Assembly (NCBI RefSeq): GCF_002443295.1
Contig: NZ_BAOS01000028.1
Location: forward strand, 1 to 64,000
Source: Candidatus Scalindua japonica
GTDB lineage: Bacteria > Planctomycetota > Brocadiia > Brocadiales > Scalinduaceae
Direction of reading: 5' to 3'
DNA length: 64,000 nucleotides
Made by a program: the position numbers and the translations under genes
The notes under the pieces: generated by a model
What the model saw: the letters and a program-made list of their open reading frames with translations, nothing else
The model's database searches: none
Told to the model about the DNA's origin: nothing
Shown: in pieces, positions 18,036-27,706 of the stretch
Layout: every line of letters starts with the position of its first letter
Numbering within the stretch: position 1 is the stretch's first letter

Positions 18036-19118
18036 TTAGAAACCTATTTTTTTCTCTGTTTCCACTTTATTTTCTTCAAGCAACTCAGAAAGTTGTTTTG
18101 TCAGCTTTTTCGCGTCAAACTCGGCAATCTCGTAGATCCAGTTTTTGTGCCGTGCTGACATCTTTTGTGCTTTTTCCCGGGCTAATAGTTTTGCTTCTTT
18201 CTTCTTTAGTTCCTCTTCAGATTCGACAACACCCTGCTCTTTTGTAACTGGTGTTTTGTCTGTAAACTCTGTACTGCATGTTATATATGATTTATCATCT
18301 TTTTTTGCTATTTTTAATGTATAAACCGTTGAATCCTTCAAATAGCAAATGTACTCTTTATTAAAAGTCAGCCCTGAATCAGCAGTAGGGTTTTTCATTA
18401 CATCTTCAAATCTCAAGTTATTTAATACCGTAAACACGCTCTTCGCATCATCGGCTTTCTGCTTTTTGCCCGGTGGAAGATCTTCTATTACAACCCCCTC
18501 TGTATCATCTCCGGATTTAAGTTTATAGGTTTCACTTGATGAGCTGACAGTTACAGATTTAATTTCTTGACGATCTACGGTAATAATGTTTCTGTTAACA
18601 TAATTCATCACATCATCTTTAATCCAGGGTCGATCAAGTGTAACGTATACTTTGTCGCCTGGAATTACTCTGACAAATGTACCGCTTCCCTGGTCCTTGT
18701 TTTTGCCTATAATAATACCAACCAGTAGCTCTGAATCAGATGTAAGAAATTTTATTACACTGTTGGCATCTTCTTCCGCCACACCAAGGTCTTTGTGGTT
18801 TAACGGATTGTCTGTAAAAAGTCCCTCAACCTTTATGTCCATGCATGATGTTATAAAGCTGTTTATAGCTGCTGATTCAGCGGGGTAATTGTCTTTGTTA
18901 ACAACAACAAATTGGTTTCCATCACGTTTCAGGGTAAACGCTTTATCGCTGGTCCCCAGACTGATAGTATCAATGTTTGAAGGATCCAGTCCCTGAATAA
19001 GGTGGGCTGATGTCTCCATCGCACTCCTGGTTCTGTTAGAAAAATGTGCCTGAACTATTGCCCAGGAAACCATGCATACGGTAATAATACCTAAAATTAT
19101 AAGTTTTTTATTGCTCAT
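18036..19118 (-). CDS. DUF4340 domain protein, last gene of the Gld-type ABC operon
   Basis: A 360-residue protein with one N-terminal membrane helix (residues 5-22) and a periplasmic, strand-rich DUF4340-type region (FTLKRDGNQFVVVNKDNYPAESAAI...). DUF4340 proteins typically accompany GldG-like and ABC permease genes. The C-terminal segment KNWIYEIAEFDAKKLTKQLSELLE is characteristic. It starts 43 bases after the GldG-like stop. Its role is unknown; the conserved neighbourhood suggests it works in the same envelope complex. Confidence 0.8.
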   Translation of the reverse strand: MSNKKLIILGIITVCMVSWAIVQAHFSNRTRSAMETSAHLIQGLDPSNIDTISLGTSDKAFTLKRDGNQFVVVNKDNYPAESAAINSFITSCMDIKVEGLFTDNPLNHKDLGVAEEDANSVIKFLTSDSELLVGIIIGKNKDQGSGTFVRVIPGDKVYVTLDRPWIKDDVMNYVNRNIITVDRQEIKSVTVSSSSETYKLKSGDDTEGVVIEDLPPGKKQKADDAKSVFTVLNNLRFEDVMKNPTADSGLTFNKEYICYLKDSTVYTLKIAKKDDKSYITCSTEFTDKTPVTKEQGVVESEEELKKKEAKLLAREKAQKMSARHKNWIYEIAEFDAKKLTKQLSELLEENKVETEKKIGF

Positions 19119-19161
19119 ATTGAATGTTTTTCAATCAAACTTTCTGATTTGTTTTTCTGGT

Positions 19162-21162
19162 CTATGCATCACTTGCATGACTTATATAATGTCTTTTTCT
19201 TAAAGATCGGCGTACGCCTAATACTATGGCAATTATTAATATAATTGCCGGAGCCATTAACATATTAAAATTCCTGAGTTTATTGCCAAGGCTTTCAATC
19301 CTCTCCCGCCTCTTCATCTTTACATTTCTAAGCTTTCGTTGTGCGTCATGCAATTTAATTTCAAGATCTTTCTTTTTCTGTAAAATCGAACTTCCAATAA
19401 TCTCCTCATCTCCTTCTTCAGCGCTTGAAACGATAGCGTTCAGTTCATTTTGAAAACCTAGAATTTCAGCATTTATTCTGGCCTCTTCATTTGCCGTTTC
19501 TCTTTCTGCCTGTTTTTCAATACGATCAACTACTACAAATGGTCTCCTCATATTGCCACGTGATCTTATAGAGATCAGGTCACTGGATCCTCTCAACTCA
19601 TCAATTGTATTCAACAAGAGAGTACCGTTATCTCCAATAGCCATACTGCCAATAAATGTCCTTTGATATGCCACCATATCACTTATAAAATCAACGTCTG
19701 AGAAAACTGCTACTGTACAATCTTCAGCTGCTTCTGTTTCACCCGTTACCCTCTTTTTGGTGGTTTTGTTCTCTTTGCCTGGGCCTTCAGGTCCAGTTTC
19801 GGCTTCTTGTTCATTTGTCTCTATCTCCTCTTCGATCTCAATGCCTTCAGGAAAACTACTCTTAAACTTGCCGGTAAGCAGATATCCCATAATTACCGGC
19901 TTTGTACCCTCTACAAACTTATTCATGAGTTGTGATGGGTTTGGCATCATCAATTCATATGGACTGCTGGTAGTCCAGCTGTTACCCTTGTCTGTTGTCG
20001 CCAGAAGTGGTCTCCTGTCAATCTTCACAATATCCTCTTTTTCTCCAGAATTATCTACTTCATTTAACACACCGGGAAATAACATTCTTACTTGATTAAG
20101 ATCAGCGGTAATTACACTGTCAGGATTAAAGCATTGTGAAGTCAAGCCGAGAAAGCCTATTATATTTTCTGGCCTCTGGTTTGCCATTATTGAAGCCTTT
20201 AACGCTAAATTACGATCACCGGCAAAAGTCCTTTTTGGCATTTCTACTCCCCAATTACGTAAAAGAAGATTCAAATCCGAACTTTGGGAAGGGGGCACGC
20301 CTCTCTGCAATGCCATTTGGTCCGGTTGTTCCGCAAAACAGTGAGGATCAACGCAAATTACTGTCCTGCCACCTTTAAGCACAAACTGATCAATTGCAAA
20401 TAACGTCTTCTCCGGCAAATCCTTTGGATGAATAACCAGTAAAATATCAACATCCTTTATCTCACTCACATCAGCAGCAATACTGTTTACTTCGTACTGT
20501 TTGCGTAGGTGTTCAATGACCGTCCAGGCAGGTTCTGTCTTCTGGCCCTGCATTCGCATCATCTGGGCCATGTAACCACTTACGTTGCTACCCATAACAG
20601 GCAATGAGCTTAAAACGCCTAATTTCGTCTTCTGCCTTGTTATTGCGGTATCTATTAAATAACTTATGTCATATTCAATAAAATTTTGTCTTTCAGGAGA
20701 AAAGAGAGGAATAGTCTTTTCTACTCCAAACTGTGTCTGCACTACAAGGCCGAAAAAGAAACTCTCCTCATCGGTTATCGGAAATCTCTGCAAACCATAT
20801 CTCAGGGCCTGTACCTCTTCATCTGAAAACGGTCTTGGATCAATTATCTGCAAATCAACCATACCCTTTGAAGCAGAAACATACTCTTCCAGTAATGACT
20901 TTACAAACTGATAGTAGTTATTGAAATACTGGATTTGATCTGACCCCTTCAGAGCAGCGGTTTTCGCGTAATAGAGCTTAACCCTGACCGGCTGGTTCAG
21001 TTTGGATAAAATAGCCCTGGTGCCATCTGAAAGCGTATAGAGACCCTGTTCAGTCACATCAACCTTAATTGATTTACCTATATTCTGGCAAATACTTATT
21101 GCGCTGAACATAATTACCAGGACAAGGATTACTCCGATAATTACCCGTATAATTCTGTTCAT
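19162..21162 (-). CDS. GldG-like ABC transporter auxiliary protein
   Basis: A 666-residue protein with an N-terminal membrane helix (residues 5-27), a large periplasmic GldG/ABC-auxiliary domain (TEQGLYTLSDGTRAIL, IKDVDILLVIHPKDL, YLIDTAI) and a C-terminal membrane helix (MLMAPAIILIIAIVLGV) before a basic tail. A coiled coil at about residues 565-635 precedes the last helix. A low-complexity acidic linker lies near residues 440-475. The ATG overlaps the permease stop as TAATG, so translation is coupled. In Bacteroidetes GldG belongs to gliding motility; outside gliders the function is not established. Confidence 0.88.
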   Translation of the reverse strand: MNRIIRVIIGVILVLVIMFSAISICQNIGKSIKVDVTEQGLYTLSDGTRAILSKLNQPVRVKLYYAKTAALKGSDQIQYFNNYYQFVKSLLEEYVSASKGMVDLQIIDPRPFSDEEVQALRYGLQRFPITDEESFFFGLVVQTQFGVEKTIPLFSPERQNFIEYDISYLIDTAITRQKTKLGVLSSLPVMGSNVSGYMAQMMRMQGQKTEPAWTVIEHLRKQYEVNSIAADVSEIKDVDILLVIHPKDLPEKTLFAIDQFVLKGGRTVICVDPHCFAEQPDQMALQRGVPPSQSSDLNLLLRNWGVEMPKRTFAGDRNLALKASIMANQRPENIIGFLGLTSQCFNPDSVITADLNQVRMLFPGVLNEVDNSGEKEDIVKIDRRPLLATTDKGNSWTTSSPYELMMPNPSQLMNKFVEGTKPVIMGYLLTGKFKSSFPEGIEIEEEIETNEQEAETGPEGPGKENKTTKKRVTGETEAAEDCTVAVFSDVDFISDMVAYQRTFIGSMAIGDNGTLLLNTIDELRGSSDLISIRSRGNMRRPFVVVDRIEKQAERETANEEARINAEILGFQNELNAIVSSAEEGDEEIIGSSILQKKKDLEIKLHDAQRKLRNVKMKRRERIESLGNKLRNFNMLMAPAIILIIAIVLGVRRSLRKRHYISHASDA

Positions 21163-21893
21163 TAACCGGTTTTCCTTTCATCTAACATGAAACTACACGC
21201 TGCAATCCATCCGATTATCAATAAAATGAAATAAGAAATATCACTAAACTCCAGGACCCCTTTCTGGATAGATTCAAAATGTGATTGAAGGCTCATGCTG
21301 CCGATGGCAGAAACCAGACCGGAAGGTAAGAAAGTTGAAAGATAGTTAAGGGTCGTCGGCATGCCGGCATATACAAGAATTGCACAGGCAACCACTGAAA
21401 GTACAAAACTTATCACCTGATTTTTGCTGACCGCCGAAAAGAAACATCCGATGGCAAGAAAGCTTCCGGCCATCAGGGCGCTCCCCAGATATCCCATTAT
21501 AATTAAGCTGGGATCCGGATCACCTAAATAGCTGACGGTAATAACCATCGGGAAAGTTAAAGCCAGCGCGATTACGAGGAAAAGCCATGCAGCAAAGAAC
21601 TTGCCCAGGACAGCCTCTATTACGGTGATCGGTAGAGTGAGGAGAAGTTCTATGGATCCGATCCTTCGTTCATCAGACCAGAGACGCATAGATACCGCAG
21701 GTACCAGGAAGACAAATAAAAGCGGCATATTCATAAAGAACACCTGCATATCTGCCTGCCTTATTTCAAAAAACCCCTGCTTAAAAGTCAGGTATCCTGA
21801 AAAGAAAAGAAAAACAATAAGGAATACGTATGCGACAGGTGTCGCAAAGTAAGACTTTAATTCTCTTTTGAATACGGCATTAAAGCTATTCAT
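21162..21893 (-). CDS. ABC-2 type transporter permease (GldF-like)
   Basis: A 243-residue membrane protein with six predicted helices. It starts with the cytoplasmic segment FKRELKSYFATPVAYVF and contains LRLWSDERRIGSIELLLTLPI, the coupling-helix motif typical of GldF/NatB-type ABC-2 permeases. It lies between the ATPase and the GldG-like gene, with 24 bases to the former and a one-base overlap with the latter. The exported substrate cannot be inferred. Confidence 0.9.
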   Translation of the reverse strand: MNSFNAVFKRELKSYFATPVAYVFLIVFLFFSGYLTFKQGFFEIRQADMQVFFMNMPLLFVFLVPAVSMRLWSDERRIGSIELLLTLPITVIEAVLGKFFAAWLFLVIALALTFPMVITVSYLGDPDPSLIIMGYLGSALMAGSFLAIGCFFSAVSKNQVISFVLSVVACAILVYAGMPTTLNYLSTFLPSGLVSAIGSMSLQSHFESIQKGVLEFSDISYFILLIIGWIAACSFMLDERKTG

Positions 21894-21917
21894 TCACTGT
21901 TTCCTATGTTAATTAAT

Positions 21918-22637
21918 TTAAATCTCTTTCGTCCTGGTAATTCTTCGGAAAATCTCATCCAGACCGCACTTATACTCTTCCTTTAACTTTTCAGGTGTAG
22001 AGTCAACCTGTATCTCCCCCTTCGATATAATAATGGCCCTGGAGCAGACAGCATCTACTTCTTCAAGAATATGGGTAGAGACAATAATACATTTATCCTT
22101 AGACATTCTGTTTATCAGCTCCCTGACCTCATGTTTTTGATTAGGATCAAGTCCATCAGTAGGTTCGTCAAGGATCAGGACCTCCGGATCGTGTATCAGT
22201 GTTTGCGCTAATCCCACGCGGCGTTTATACCCTTTTGAGAGCGTCTCGATTGTCTGATGATATACGGATTCGATTGAGCACATTGGGACAATACGATCCA
22301 ACGCCTGTTTTCGCCTTTTGTTCTTAATGTCCCTTGCGTCACACACAAAACCTAAAAAATCACCAACAGTCATTTCATTGTATAATGGTACGTTTTCAGC
22401 CAGATAGCCTAAGGACTTCCTTACTTCGACCGGACTCTTTAAAATGTCGTACCCACAGATTGTAGCAGACCCACTATCCGGTTTTAAAAAGCAGGCCAGC
22501 ATCTTCATCAGCGTACTCTTACCTGCACCATTAGGGCCGAGAAACCCCAACACCTCACCTTTATCGACGTTAAAGGTGACACCGTTAACGGCTACTATAG
22601 ATCCAAAATTTCGACTCAGTTTATTGATACTTATCAT
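21918..22637 (-). CDS. ABC transporter ATP-binding protein (GldA-like)
   Basis: A 239-residue nucleotide-binding subunit with Walker A GPNGAGKST, the Q-loop region, signature LSKGYKRRVGLAQ, Walker B VLILDEPTDGLDP and the switch histidine in VSTHI. It is the promoter-proximal gene of a four-gene operon (ATPase, ABC-2 permease, GldG-like, DUF4340). It should drive the membrane complex encoded downstream. Confidence 0.92.
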   Translation of the reverse strand: MISINKLSRNFGSIVAVNGVTFNVDKGEVLGFLGPNGAGKSTLMKMLACFLKPDSGSATICGYDILKSPVEVRKSLGYLAENVPLYNEMTVGDFLGFVCDARDIKNKRRKQALDRIVPMCSIESVYHQTIETLSKGYKRRVGLAQTLIHDPEVLILDEPTDGLDPNQKHEVRELINRMSKDKCIIVSTHILEEVDAVCSRAIIISKGEIQVDSTPEKLKEEYKCGLDEIFRRITRTKEI

Positions 22638-22786
22638 GTGAATAATTTATTATCTATATAATCATTTAATTTAAATATTATATTATAATTTTTTATACAA
22701 TACACAATTTATGGCTTACTGGTTCCCACAAAACTAAAAAAACTTTTGTTGGGATATAAATCTTTGAAAAGCAACACGTAAACTGG

Positions 22787-24427
22787 TTATAATTTATCCT
22801 TGATCGGTAGTGCTAATACCCATTTATCAAGTTTTTTCGAGTAAATCTCTTCTCTACTATTTTTTTCAACCAATGGCAACTTCAGTTTTACATTAATATC
22901 TCTATCTTCTGCTGTTTTAATGAAATCTTCTATTACCTCTCTTACATCATAATCAATACTATTGCTTTTGCTCATATCAATGGTCACACATGTCTTGCCT
23001 GGTATCCTTGACAACTCTTTTATAATTGCCCCTTTATTTAAAAAGTTAACATCTTCCGCCAGAGTAATTCTTGTCTGTTTTTCTCCGTTACTTGTCTCGA
23101 TATGTAAAAAATGAGAATTTTTGTAGTTACGGATTAAAACGACAGCAGCTCCGACACCGCACCCCAGTCCCAGCCCGACCAGCAAATCTACAAAAACTAT
23201 TCCAAGAATAGTGACGATGAAGGGTAGAAACTGGTCCCATCCAAGTTTATATATTTGAATAAAGAGAGAAGGTTTTGACAATTTATATCCAACCATTATG
23301 AGTATACAGGCAAGAGCGGATAATGGTATAAGATTAAGTACACCTGGAATCAATGCAACACAAATTAACAGAAAAACTCCATGAAGAATAGTAGATAGCT
23401 TAGTCCTTGAATCGGCATGAATATTGGCAGAACTTCGAACAATAACCTGTGTAATTGGCAATCCACCAATCAATCCTGATATTATGTTTCCGGTACCCTG
23501 AGCAAATAACTCCCGGTTGGTTGAGGTAACTCTCTTGTGAGGGTCCAGTTTGTCGGTAGCCTCCACACATAAGAGCGTTTCTAAGCTGGCGACAATTGCA
23601 ATCGTTGCACCTAGAAAATAAACGTCTTTATTACCTAATTGGCTGAAATCAGGAAAGCTGAATTGTGAAAAAAATGATGAAATACTACCTGCAACCGGAA
23701 CACTTACCATGTGTTCCGCGCCTATGGTATATTGAGGAAAATAACTTTTTAATATAAGCTGGCAGCAGATAGAAGCGGCTACAACAACTATGGGACCTTG
23801 TATCAATTTAAATATGCTATATTTTTTTGTCAGATACAATTCCCACAACAATAAAATCATTAAAGAAATAGCGGCAACTATTACTGCACCTGGAGTTATA
23901 TGACCGAGAAGAAGTTTCCAGATTAATGTAAATGTGTTTTCACCGTCTACCTGGATAAAAGAATCACTGCCCATCCACTCTTTATCAAATCCGAACGCAT
24001 GCGGAATCTGTTTTAAGATGATGATGATACCGATCCCGGAGAGCATACCTTTTATAACCGTAGATGGAAAAAAATATCCGATAACACCTGATCTTGCCAA
24101 TCCAAGTATTATTTGTATCACTCCCCCGATGATAACAGCAAGTAGAAATATCTCGAAAGAGTCCATTCTCTCCAACGCATCCAGAATGATTACCGCCAAT
24201 CCTGCCGCTGGCCCACTCACTCCATGCGCAGAGTCACTTATCGACCCTACTACTATACCACCAATTATTCCGGCAATAAGGCCTGAAAATAGAGGCGCTC
24301 CACTTGCCAATGCAATCCCAAGACACAGCGGCAATGCCACAAAAAATACTACTATGCTAGCCGGAATGTCCTCTTTGAAATGAGAAAACATTCCATGTTT
24401 TATTCTTCCACTTTCAATCTCAGCCAT
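22787..24427 (-). CDS. SulP family anion transporter with STAS domain
   Basis: A 546-residue transporter. About 12 membrane helices span residues 20-440, beginning with the SulP signature DIPASIVVFFVALPLCLGIALASGAP and including VSGPAAGLAV, then a C-terminal cytoplasmic STAS domain (about residues 455-535, with VTIDMSKSNSIDYD). SulP proteins carry sulfate, bicarbonate or other anions in exchange for, or together with, protons or sodium. The substrate cannot be set from the sequence, although bicarbonate would fit a CO2-fixing cell. It is a single gene with a weak ribosome site. Confidence 0.9.
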   Translation of the reverse strand: MAEIESGRIKHGMFSHFKEDIPASIVVFFVALPLCLGIALASGAPLFSGLIAGIIGGIVVGSISDSAHGVSGPAAGLAVIILDALERMDSFEIFLLAVIIGGVIQIILGLARSGVIGYFFPSTVIKGMLSGIGIIIILKQIPHAFGFDKEWMGSDSFIQVDGENTFTLIWKLLLGHITPGAVIVAAISLMILLLWELYLTKKYSIFKLIQGPIVVVAASICCQLILKSYFPQYTIGAEHMVSVPVAGSISSFFSQFSFPDFSQLGNKDVYFLGATIAIVASLETLLCVEATDKLDPHKRVTSTNRELFAQGTGNIISGLIGGLPITQVIVRSSANIHADSRTKLSTILHGVFLLICVALIPGVLNLIPLSALACILIMVGYKLSKPSLFIQIYKLGWDQFLPFIVTILGIVFVDLLVGLGLGCGVGAAVVLIRNYKNSHFLHIETSNGEKQTRITLAEDVNFLNKGAIIKELSRIPGKTCVTIDMSKSNSIDYDVREVIEDFIKTAEDRDINVKLKLPLVEKNSREEIYSKKLDKWVLALPIKDKL

Positions 24428-24707
24428 CGTATAATCTCCAATACTGTATCTGCTAAAATCAATAGTAAAAGCACATACAGTAATTTTTTATATGAACAGG
24501 TGGTACATTGATAGATGTACTCGACACATAAATTTCTGTAAGCACTTCATTGATACCAATCCTGCTTATTATAACAGCTCCAATTAATATTGCGCCTAAT
24601 ATTTCTGTACAGCATTCATGGTGACTTCGAAAATGGGATATGAGGGATTTGGAATATACACTTTCTTACATTTTTTAATATTGTCAATTATATTATTACG
24701 TTGATTC

Positions 24708-25310
24708 TCACCCAACTTTTGGTAATTTGATAATGATCTTATCACCATCGTGCTCCATCTTTACTCTGGTGCTATCAACTCCCTGGGGCACAGGAAATGA
24801 ACGGCGAAATGTAGAGCTTGAGAATTGTCTGGAATTTCCATTTTTACTTTTCTCTCCTGATTTTTTCTCAACGGTACCGGAAATCTTTATCTGTCCATCT
24901 TCCACACGGATATCGAGTTTTTGATCAGAAAGACCTTTGATAATAACGTCGTAATAGACAAAGTCCTCATCTTCTCTAATTTGAATATCTCCGGGATCTC
25001 CTCCTCCAAACTTATTCTTAAACCACGAATCAAAAATTCCACCACCTTGATCATCATCGAGTTTACCAAACTGCCGCATCATGCTCTCCTGCATTCTTCT
25101 CATCTCATCAAAAGGGGATTTACTGGATCTGAAGAAATCATCATCAAAGAAAGAATCAAGTGTTTTATCCATACTTTCTTCATGATTGGATAATTTGTCA
25201 ATGGTAGTAATTTCATATTTTCCATTGGTCCTATAGCTTTGTACAGCAAACAGTACTGCGGCGCCGAGGGCAAAACATAACACACCGATAGTTATCTGAT
25301 ATTTTAACAT
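24708..25310 (-). CDS. Membrane-anchored Hsp20-type small heat-shock protein
   Basis: The start MLKYQITIG has AAAGG nine bases upstream; an earlier ATG abuts that site. An N-terminal membrane helix (about residues 5-22) is followed by a flexible Asp/Phe-rich linker and an alpha-crystallin domain (DIQIREDEDFVYYDVIIKGL to IIIKLPKVG). The anchor suggests chaperoning on the periplasmic face of the membrane, which is unusual for this normally soluble family. It lies 3.4 kb from four soluble Hsp20 genes, with an insertion element between. Confidence 0.8.
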   Translation of the reverse strand: MLKYQITIGVLCFALGAAVLFAVQSYRTNGKYEITTIDKLSNHEESMDKTLDSFFDDDFFRSSKSPFDEMRRMQESMMRQFGKLDDDQGGGIFDSWFKNKFGGGDPGDIQIREDEDFVYYDVIIKGLSDQKLDIRVEDGQIKISGTVEKKSGEKSKNGNSRQFSSSTFRRSFPVPQGVDSTRVKMEHDGDKIIIKLPKVG

Positions 25311-25439
25311 TACGAACATCCTTTCTTAATGAACATATTACTCACAAAGACTTCCCAATAGCGATAAGAACCGCCAGGAACGCTCCAAAATCACTTCTCC
25401 AATTCCACGATTAAAAACCTCTTCATTTAAAGGTAGATA

Positions 25440-25693
25440 TGGTGGCTCCATATTACGCTACCGGTACCACCATTGAAAACGAAAGAGACAGACCTTTTAT
25501 AGCCATAATGATCGTTTACAGTATAGCTACTATAAAATATCCTGCTGACCGGCTTTGATTCCTTATCCGTGATGCTGCGGTGGCAGTATATTTCAGTATT
25601 TTATCATCTATCGTTATAGCATGTTGGGTAACAACCTTGTTAGGAGGACCAAGAACACCACTCTTCTTCTGACTTTCAGAATTTTCCTCATTA
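25440..25693 (-). pseudogene. Relic of an S10 family serine carboxypeptidase-like gene
   Basis: Translated on the minus strand, one frame gives NEENSESQKKSG...VVTQHAITIDDKILKYTATA. After one frameshift near 25575 the next frame reads DKESKPVSRIFYSSYTVND, then RSVSFVFNGGTGS. This order matches the start of the mature S10 domain: a TQHxITIxxKxxxYTATA strand, an IFYxxYT strand and the FVFNGGPGS oxyanion motif. Stop codons follow directly and the rest of the enzyme is missing. The 5' end abuts the insertion element, which probably landed in this gene. Confidence 0.7.
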
Positions 25694-25698
25694 TTTAG
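25694..25698. repeat. Target-site duplication, left copy (TTTAG)
   Basis: The five bases TTTAG directly outside the left inverted repeat are repeated at 27707-27711 directly outside the right one. This is what a transposition event leaves behind. Confidence 0.65.
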
Positions 25699-25727
25699 GG
25701 TCCGAGAAAAAATAACTTTACAATCTT
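25699..25727. repeat. Left terminal inverted repeat of the IS
   Basis: Begins with GG and ends with the 17-base block AATAACTTTACAATCTT, whose exact reverse complement stands at 27678-27694. Confidence 0.85.
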
Positions 25728-25740
25728 GAGGCCAGAATTC

Positions 25741-26750
25741 TCAACAATTAATTAGTCGATATGTATCCACCGTTTGGAAGAAGTGTATAGTTCCACTTTG
25801 GTATAGTGTTATGTGGCCTAATCTTAATAGTCTTGAAATCTTCATCTGAAATTTTTTCCCTTTTATATAATTTTTTCTAATCAGGTATGCTCTAACGTTT
25901 AAACCCGTATTGGTTTTTGTACTTCTTATATACTTCAAAACAGTTTCATAACTTTTTAGTGGAGTGCCTTGCCAATTTTTAGATATTTCACTAAACAACC
26001 TATGTTCTATGGGATGCCATTTTGAGGCTCCGGCTGGATAATGGCAAACTGTAGCTTCCATACCATATTTATTGCAGAGTAATTCATTCAATTTTAACTT
26101 CTACATTCTGGATCTATAGCCGTTCGTACCTCCAGAATCTACTAAAATTAGTATTTTTCCAGAGTGAGGATACATCCTTTTGCCATAGCATTTCCACCAC
26201 TTTATAATATTTTCCACTACGAATTCGGATGTTTCACTTGAAGTAAATTTGTTTTCTTTTTTATCCCAGAGAGATTGGGATACATGTACAAAACCTTCAT
26301 ATCGCTGAACATCAAGTATCCCGCCGGGAATGGCTCTTCCTATGCCATAGTTTTTAAAGTCGTGATCAAAAACTAAATCGGATTTTTTTTGTATCTGGTT
26401 CCTGGATTTCTAAAATTGCCTATCATTTCTTTAGATTTTGTATCTACGCTTATCACAGAATAACCATGTTTTACAAACTCCTCACGCTTGTTCTTGCTAT
26501 ACTCAAACTGCTCGTTTCTTTCTTCCCGCTCTTCCTTTCTTAGCTTTTTGCCTCCATTTGATATTTTTTTACTGTTACATCGAAGAGAATAGTTCGACTC
26601 TTTGATTAATGTCCCAACCGCTTTCCTGCTGACTTCAATTCCAAGAAAAGTCAATTGTTCTGCAATTTTTCCAGGCGTTCTTCTTATCCACTTCACGCCC
26701 TTCCCTATAGGATCTCCTGTTTTTTCATATTCCATGAGATTTTCAATCAT
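25741..26750 (-). pseudogene. Catalytic part of the ISAzo13-type transposase, broken
   Basis: This continues the transposase reading frame after an A-run frameshift near 26755. First comes a 125-codon frame (26373-26750) containing GVKWIRRTPGKIAEQL and VISVDTKSKEMIGNF, which includes the first catalytic aspartate. A second frameshift occurs in an A/T run near 26380. The sequence goes on through FVHVSQSLWDKK and ILVDSGGTNGYRSRM, the second aspartate block, where a TAG replaces the tryptophan codon usual in the family (near 26102). The last frame (25741-26091) has the HRLFSEISKNW motif with the catalytic glutamate. Three separate lesions make the gene non-functional. Confidence 0.82.
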
Positions 26751-27522
26751 CTTTTCTATTTCCAGGCTTTTTTTTTATGGGTCTTCTGCCACCTCCTTTT
26801 TTACGAACACGTTCAACCTCTAAATCATAGTCCATAATTTCTTTTCGTCCTTTTGCAACGGTGTGGCAATCAATCCCTAAGAGTTTTGAAATTATTTGAT
26901 CTCCGCCATATCCTATCTTTATTGCTTCCAACCCTGAATAAAGGCGTTTTTGCTTTTCATTGAGAAGGCTTGAAAACAATACTATTGCTGCTTCCAATTC
27001 ATGTTGCAGCAAACCATCTTCAACCTTTCCTGATTTGCAATCTTGATCATACAAATATTCCCTTCTGCGAATCACTTGTTTTGTTTGAACATCTGAACTT
27101 ATCGAGAAATAAACGTAAACACCAGCTATCCTTTTTCTACAAAGACACTTCCTCTTAAAAAGGTTAATAAGGGACTCTTTAACGGAAACATGAAGAATAT
27201 CATCAAGCTCGATAACCGAATATCCCTTCTCAGATTTCATTACAAATACTTTTGTAGTCTCCAACAAGGTCCCGTAGGTTGAAAACCAAACAGATTGAGA
27301 AGACCACAAACCGAGATCGTCAAACTTGATAGTCTTCTCAAGCGCATAGTATTTTCCTCGGTGAGAATAACTTGTTCTCAAGGGCAATTCCCTCAACTTC
27401 CTAAATACCGTCATCCGAACATCCGTGCCCAATACTTTCTTTAAATCCTCCATCGTGGCGATTTTATACTGTTCAAGATGCCTTTTTATCCTTGCTGACG
27501 AGTAAGTCCCTGTCTTTGCCAT
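26743..27522 (-). CDS. N-terminal part of the ISAzo13-type transposase with extra DNA-binding-like domain
   Basis: A 259-codon frame at the start of the IS transposase. Residues 175-250 match the normal N-terminal region of ISAzo13 transposases (LLNEKQKRLYSGLEAIKIGYGG, a helix-turn-helix, then RKKGGGRRPIKKK). About 165 residues precede it, reading ARIKRHLEQYKIATMEDL...TVFRKLRELPLRTSYSHRGKYY, a winged-helix-like pattern that the usual transposase lacks. The frame runs off in an A-rich run and ends after an out-of-frame PGNRKDD. It is the 5' part of a disrupted gene, and an independent function is unlikely. Confidence 0.75.
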   Translation of the reverse strand: MAKTGTYSSARIKRHLEQYKIATMEDLKKVLGTDVRMTVFRKLRELPLRTSYSHRGKYYALEKTIKFDDLGLWSSQSVWFSTYGTLLETTKVFVMKSEKGYSVIELDDILHVSVKESLINLFKRKCLCRKRIAGVYVYFSISSDVQTKQVIRRREYLYDQDCKSGKVEDGLLQHELEAAIVLFSSLLNEKQKRLYSGLEAIKIGYGGDQIISKLLGIDCHTVAKGRKEIMDYDLEVERVRKKGGGRRPIKKKPGNRKDD

Positions 27523-27677
27523 GTTACAATTTCTCCCATATTCTTATAATAAGATGAATTGTAACATGGCGAGGCTGTTTGTGCAAGCTTGACTATACCA
27601 ATCTCTCCTGGTTTTTAAGCGCTCATTACACATTTTAGCAAAATGCGCGAAATCATATGCTTGTGACAGTTCTGCTA

Positions 27678-27706
27678 AAGATTGTAAAGTTATTCTTTCT
27701 TGAGCC
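27678..27706. repeat. Right terminal inverted repeat of the IS
   Basis: Reverse complement of the left end with 25 of 29 positions matching. It is followed directly by TTTAG, the repeat of the left flank. Confidence 0.85.

Larger units (their letters stand above)
25699..27706 (-). mobile_element. ISAzo13-type insertion sequence (2,008 bp), transposase inactivated
   Basis: The element is bounded by 29-base imperfect inverted repeats, 25699-25727 and 27678-27706. The inner 17 bases are identical, with eight matches in the outer 12. A five-base direct repeat, TTTAG, flanks both sides. It carries one transposase gene on the minus strand that is broken by two frameshifts and one nonsense codon. 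Boundaries are therefore well defined although the element can no longer move by itself. It interrupts the sequence between a small-HSP gene and a ComEA-like gene, next to an S10 peptidase relic. Confidence 0.85.
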
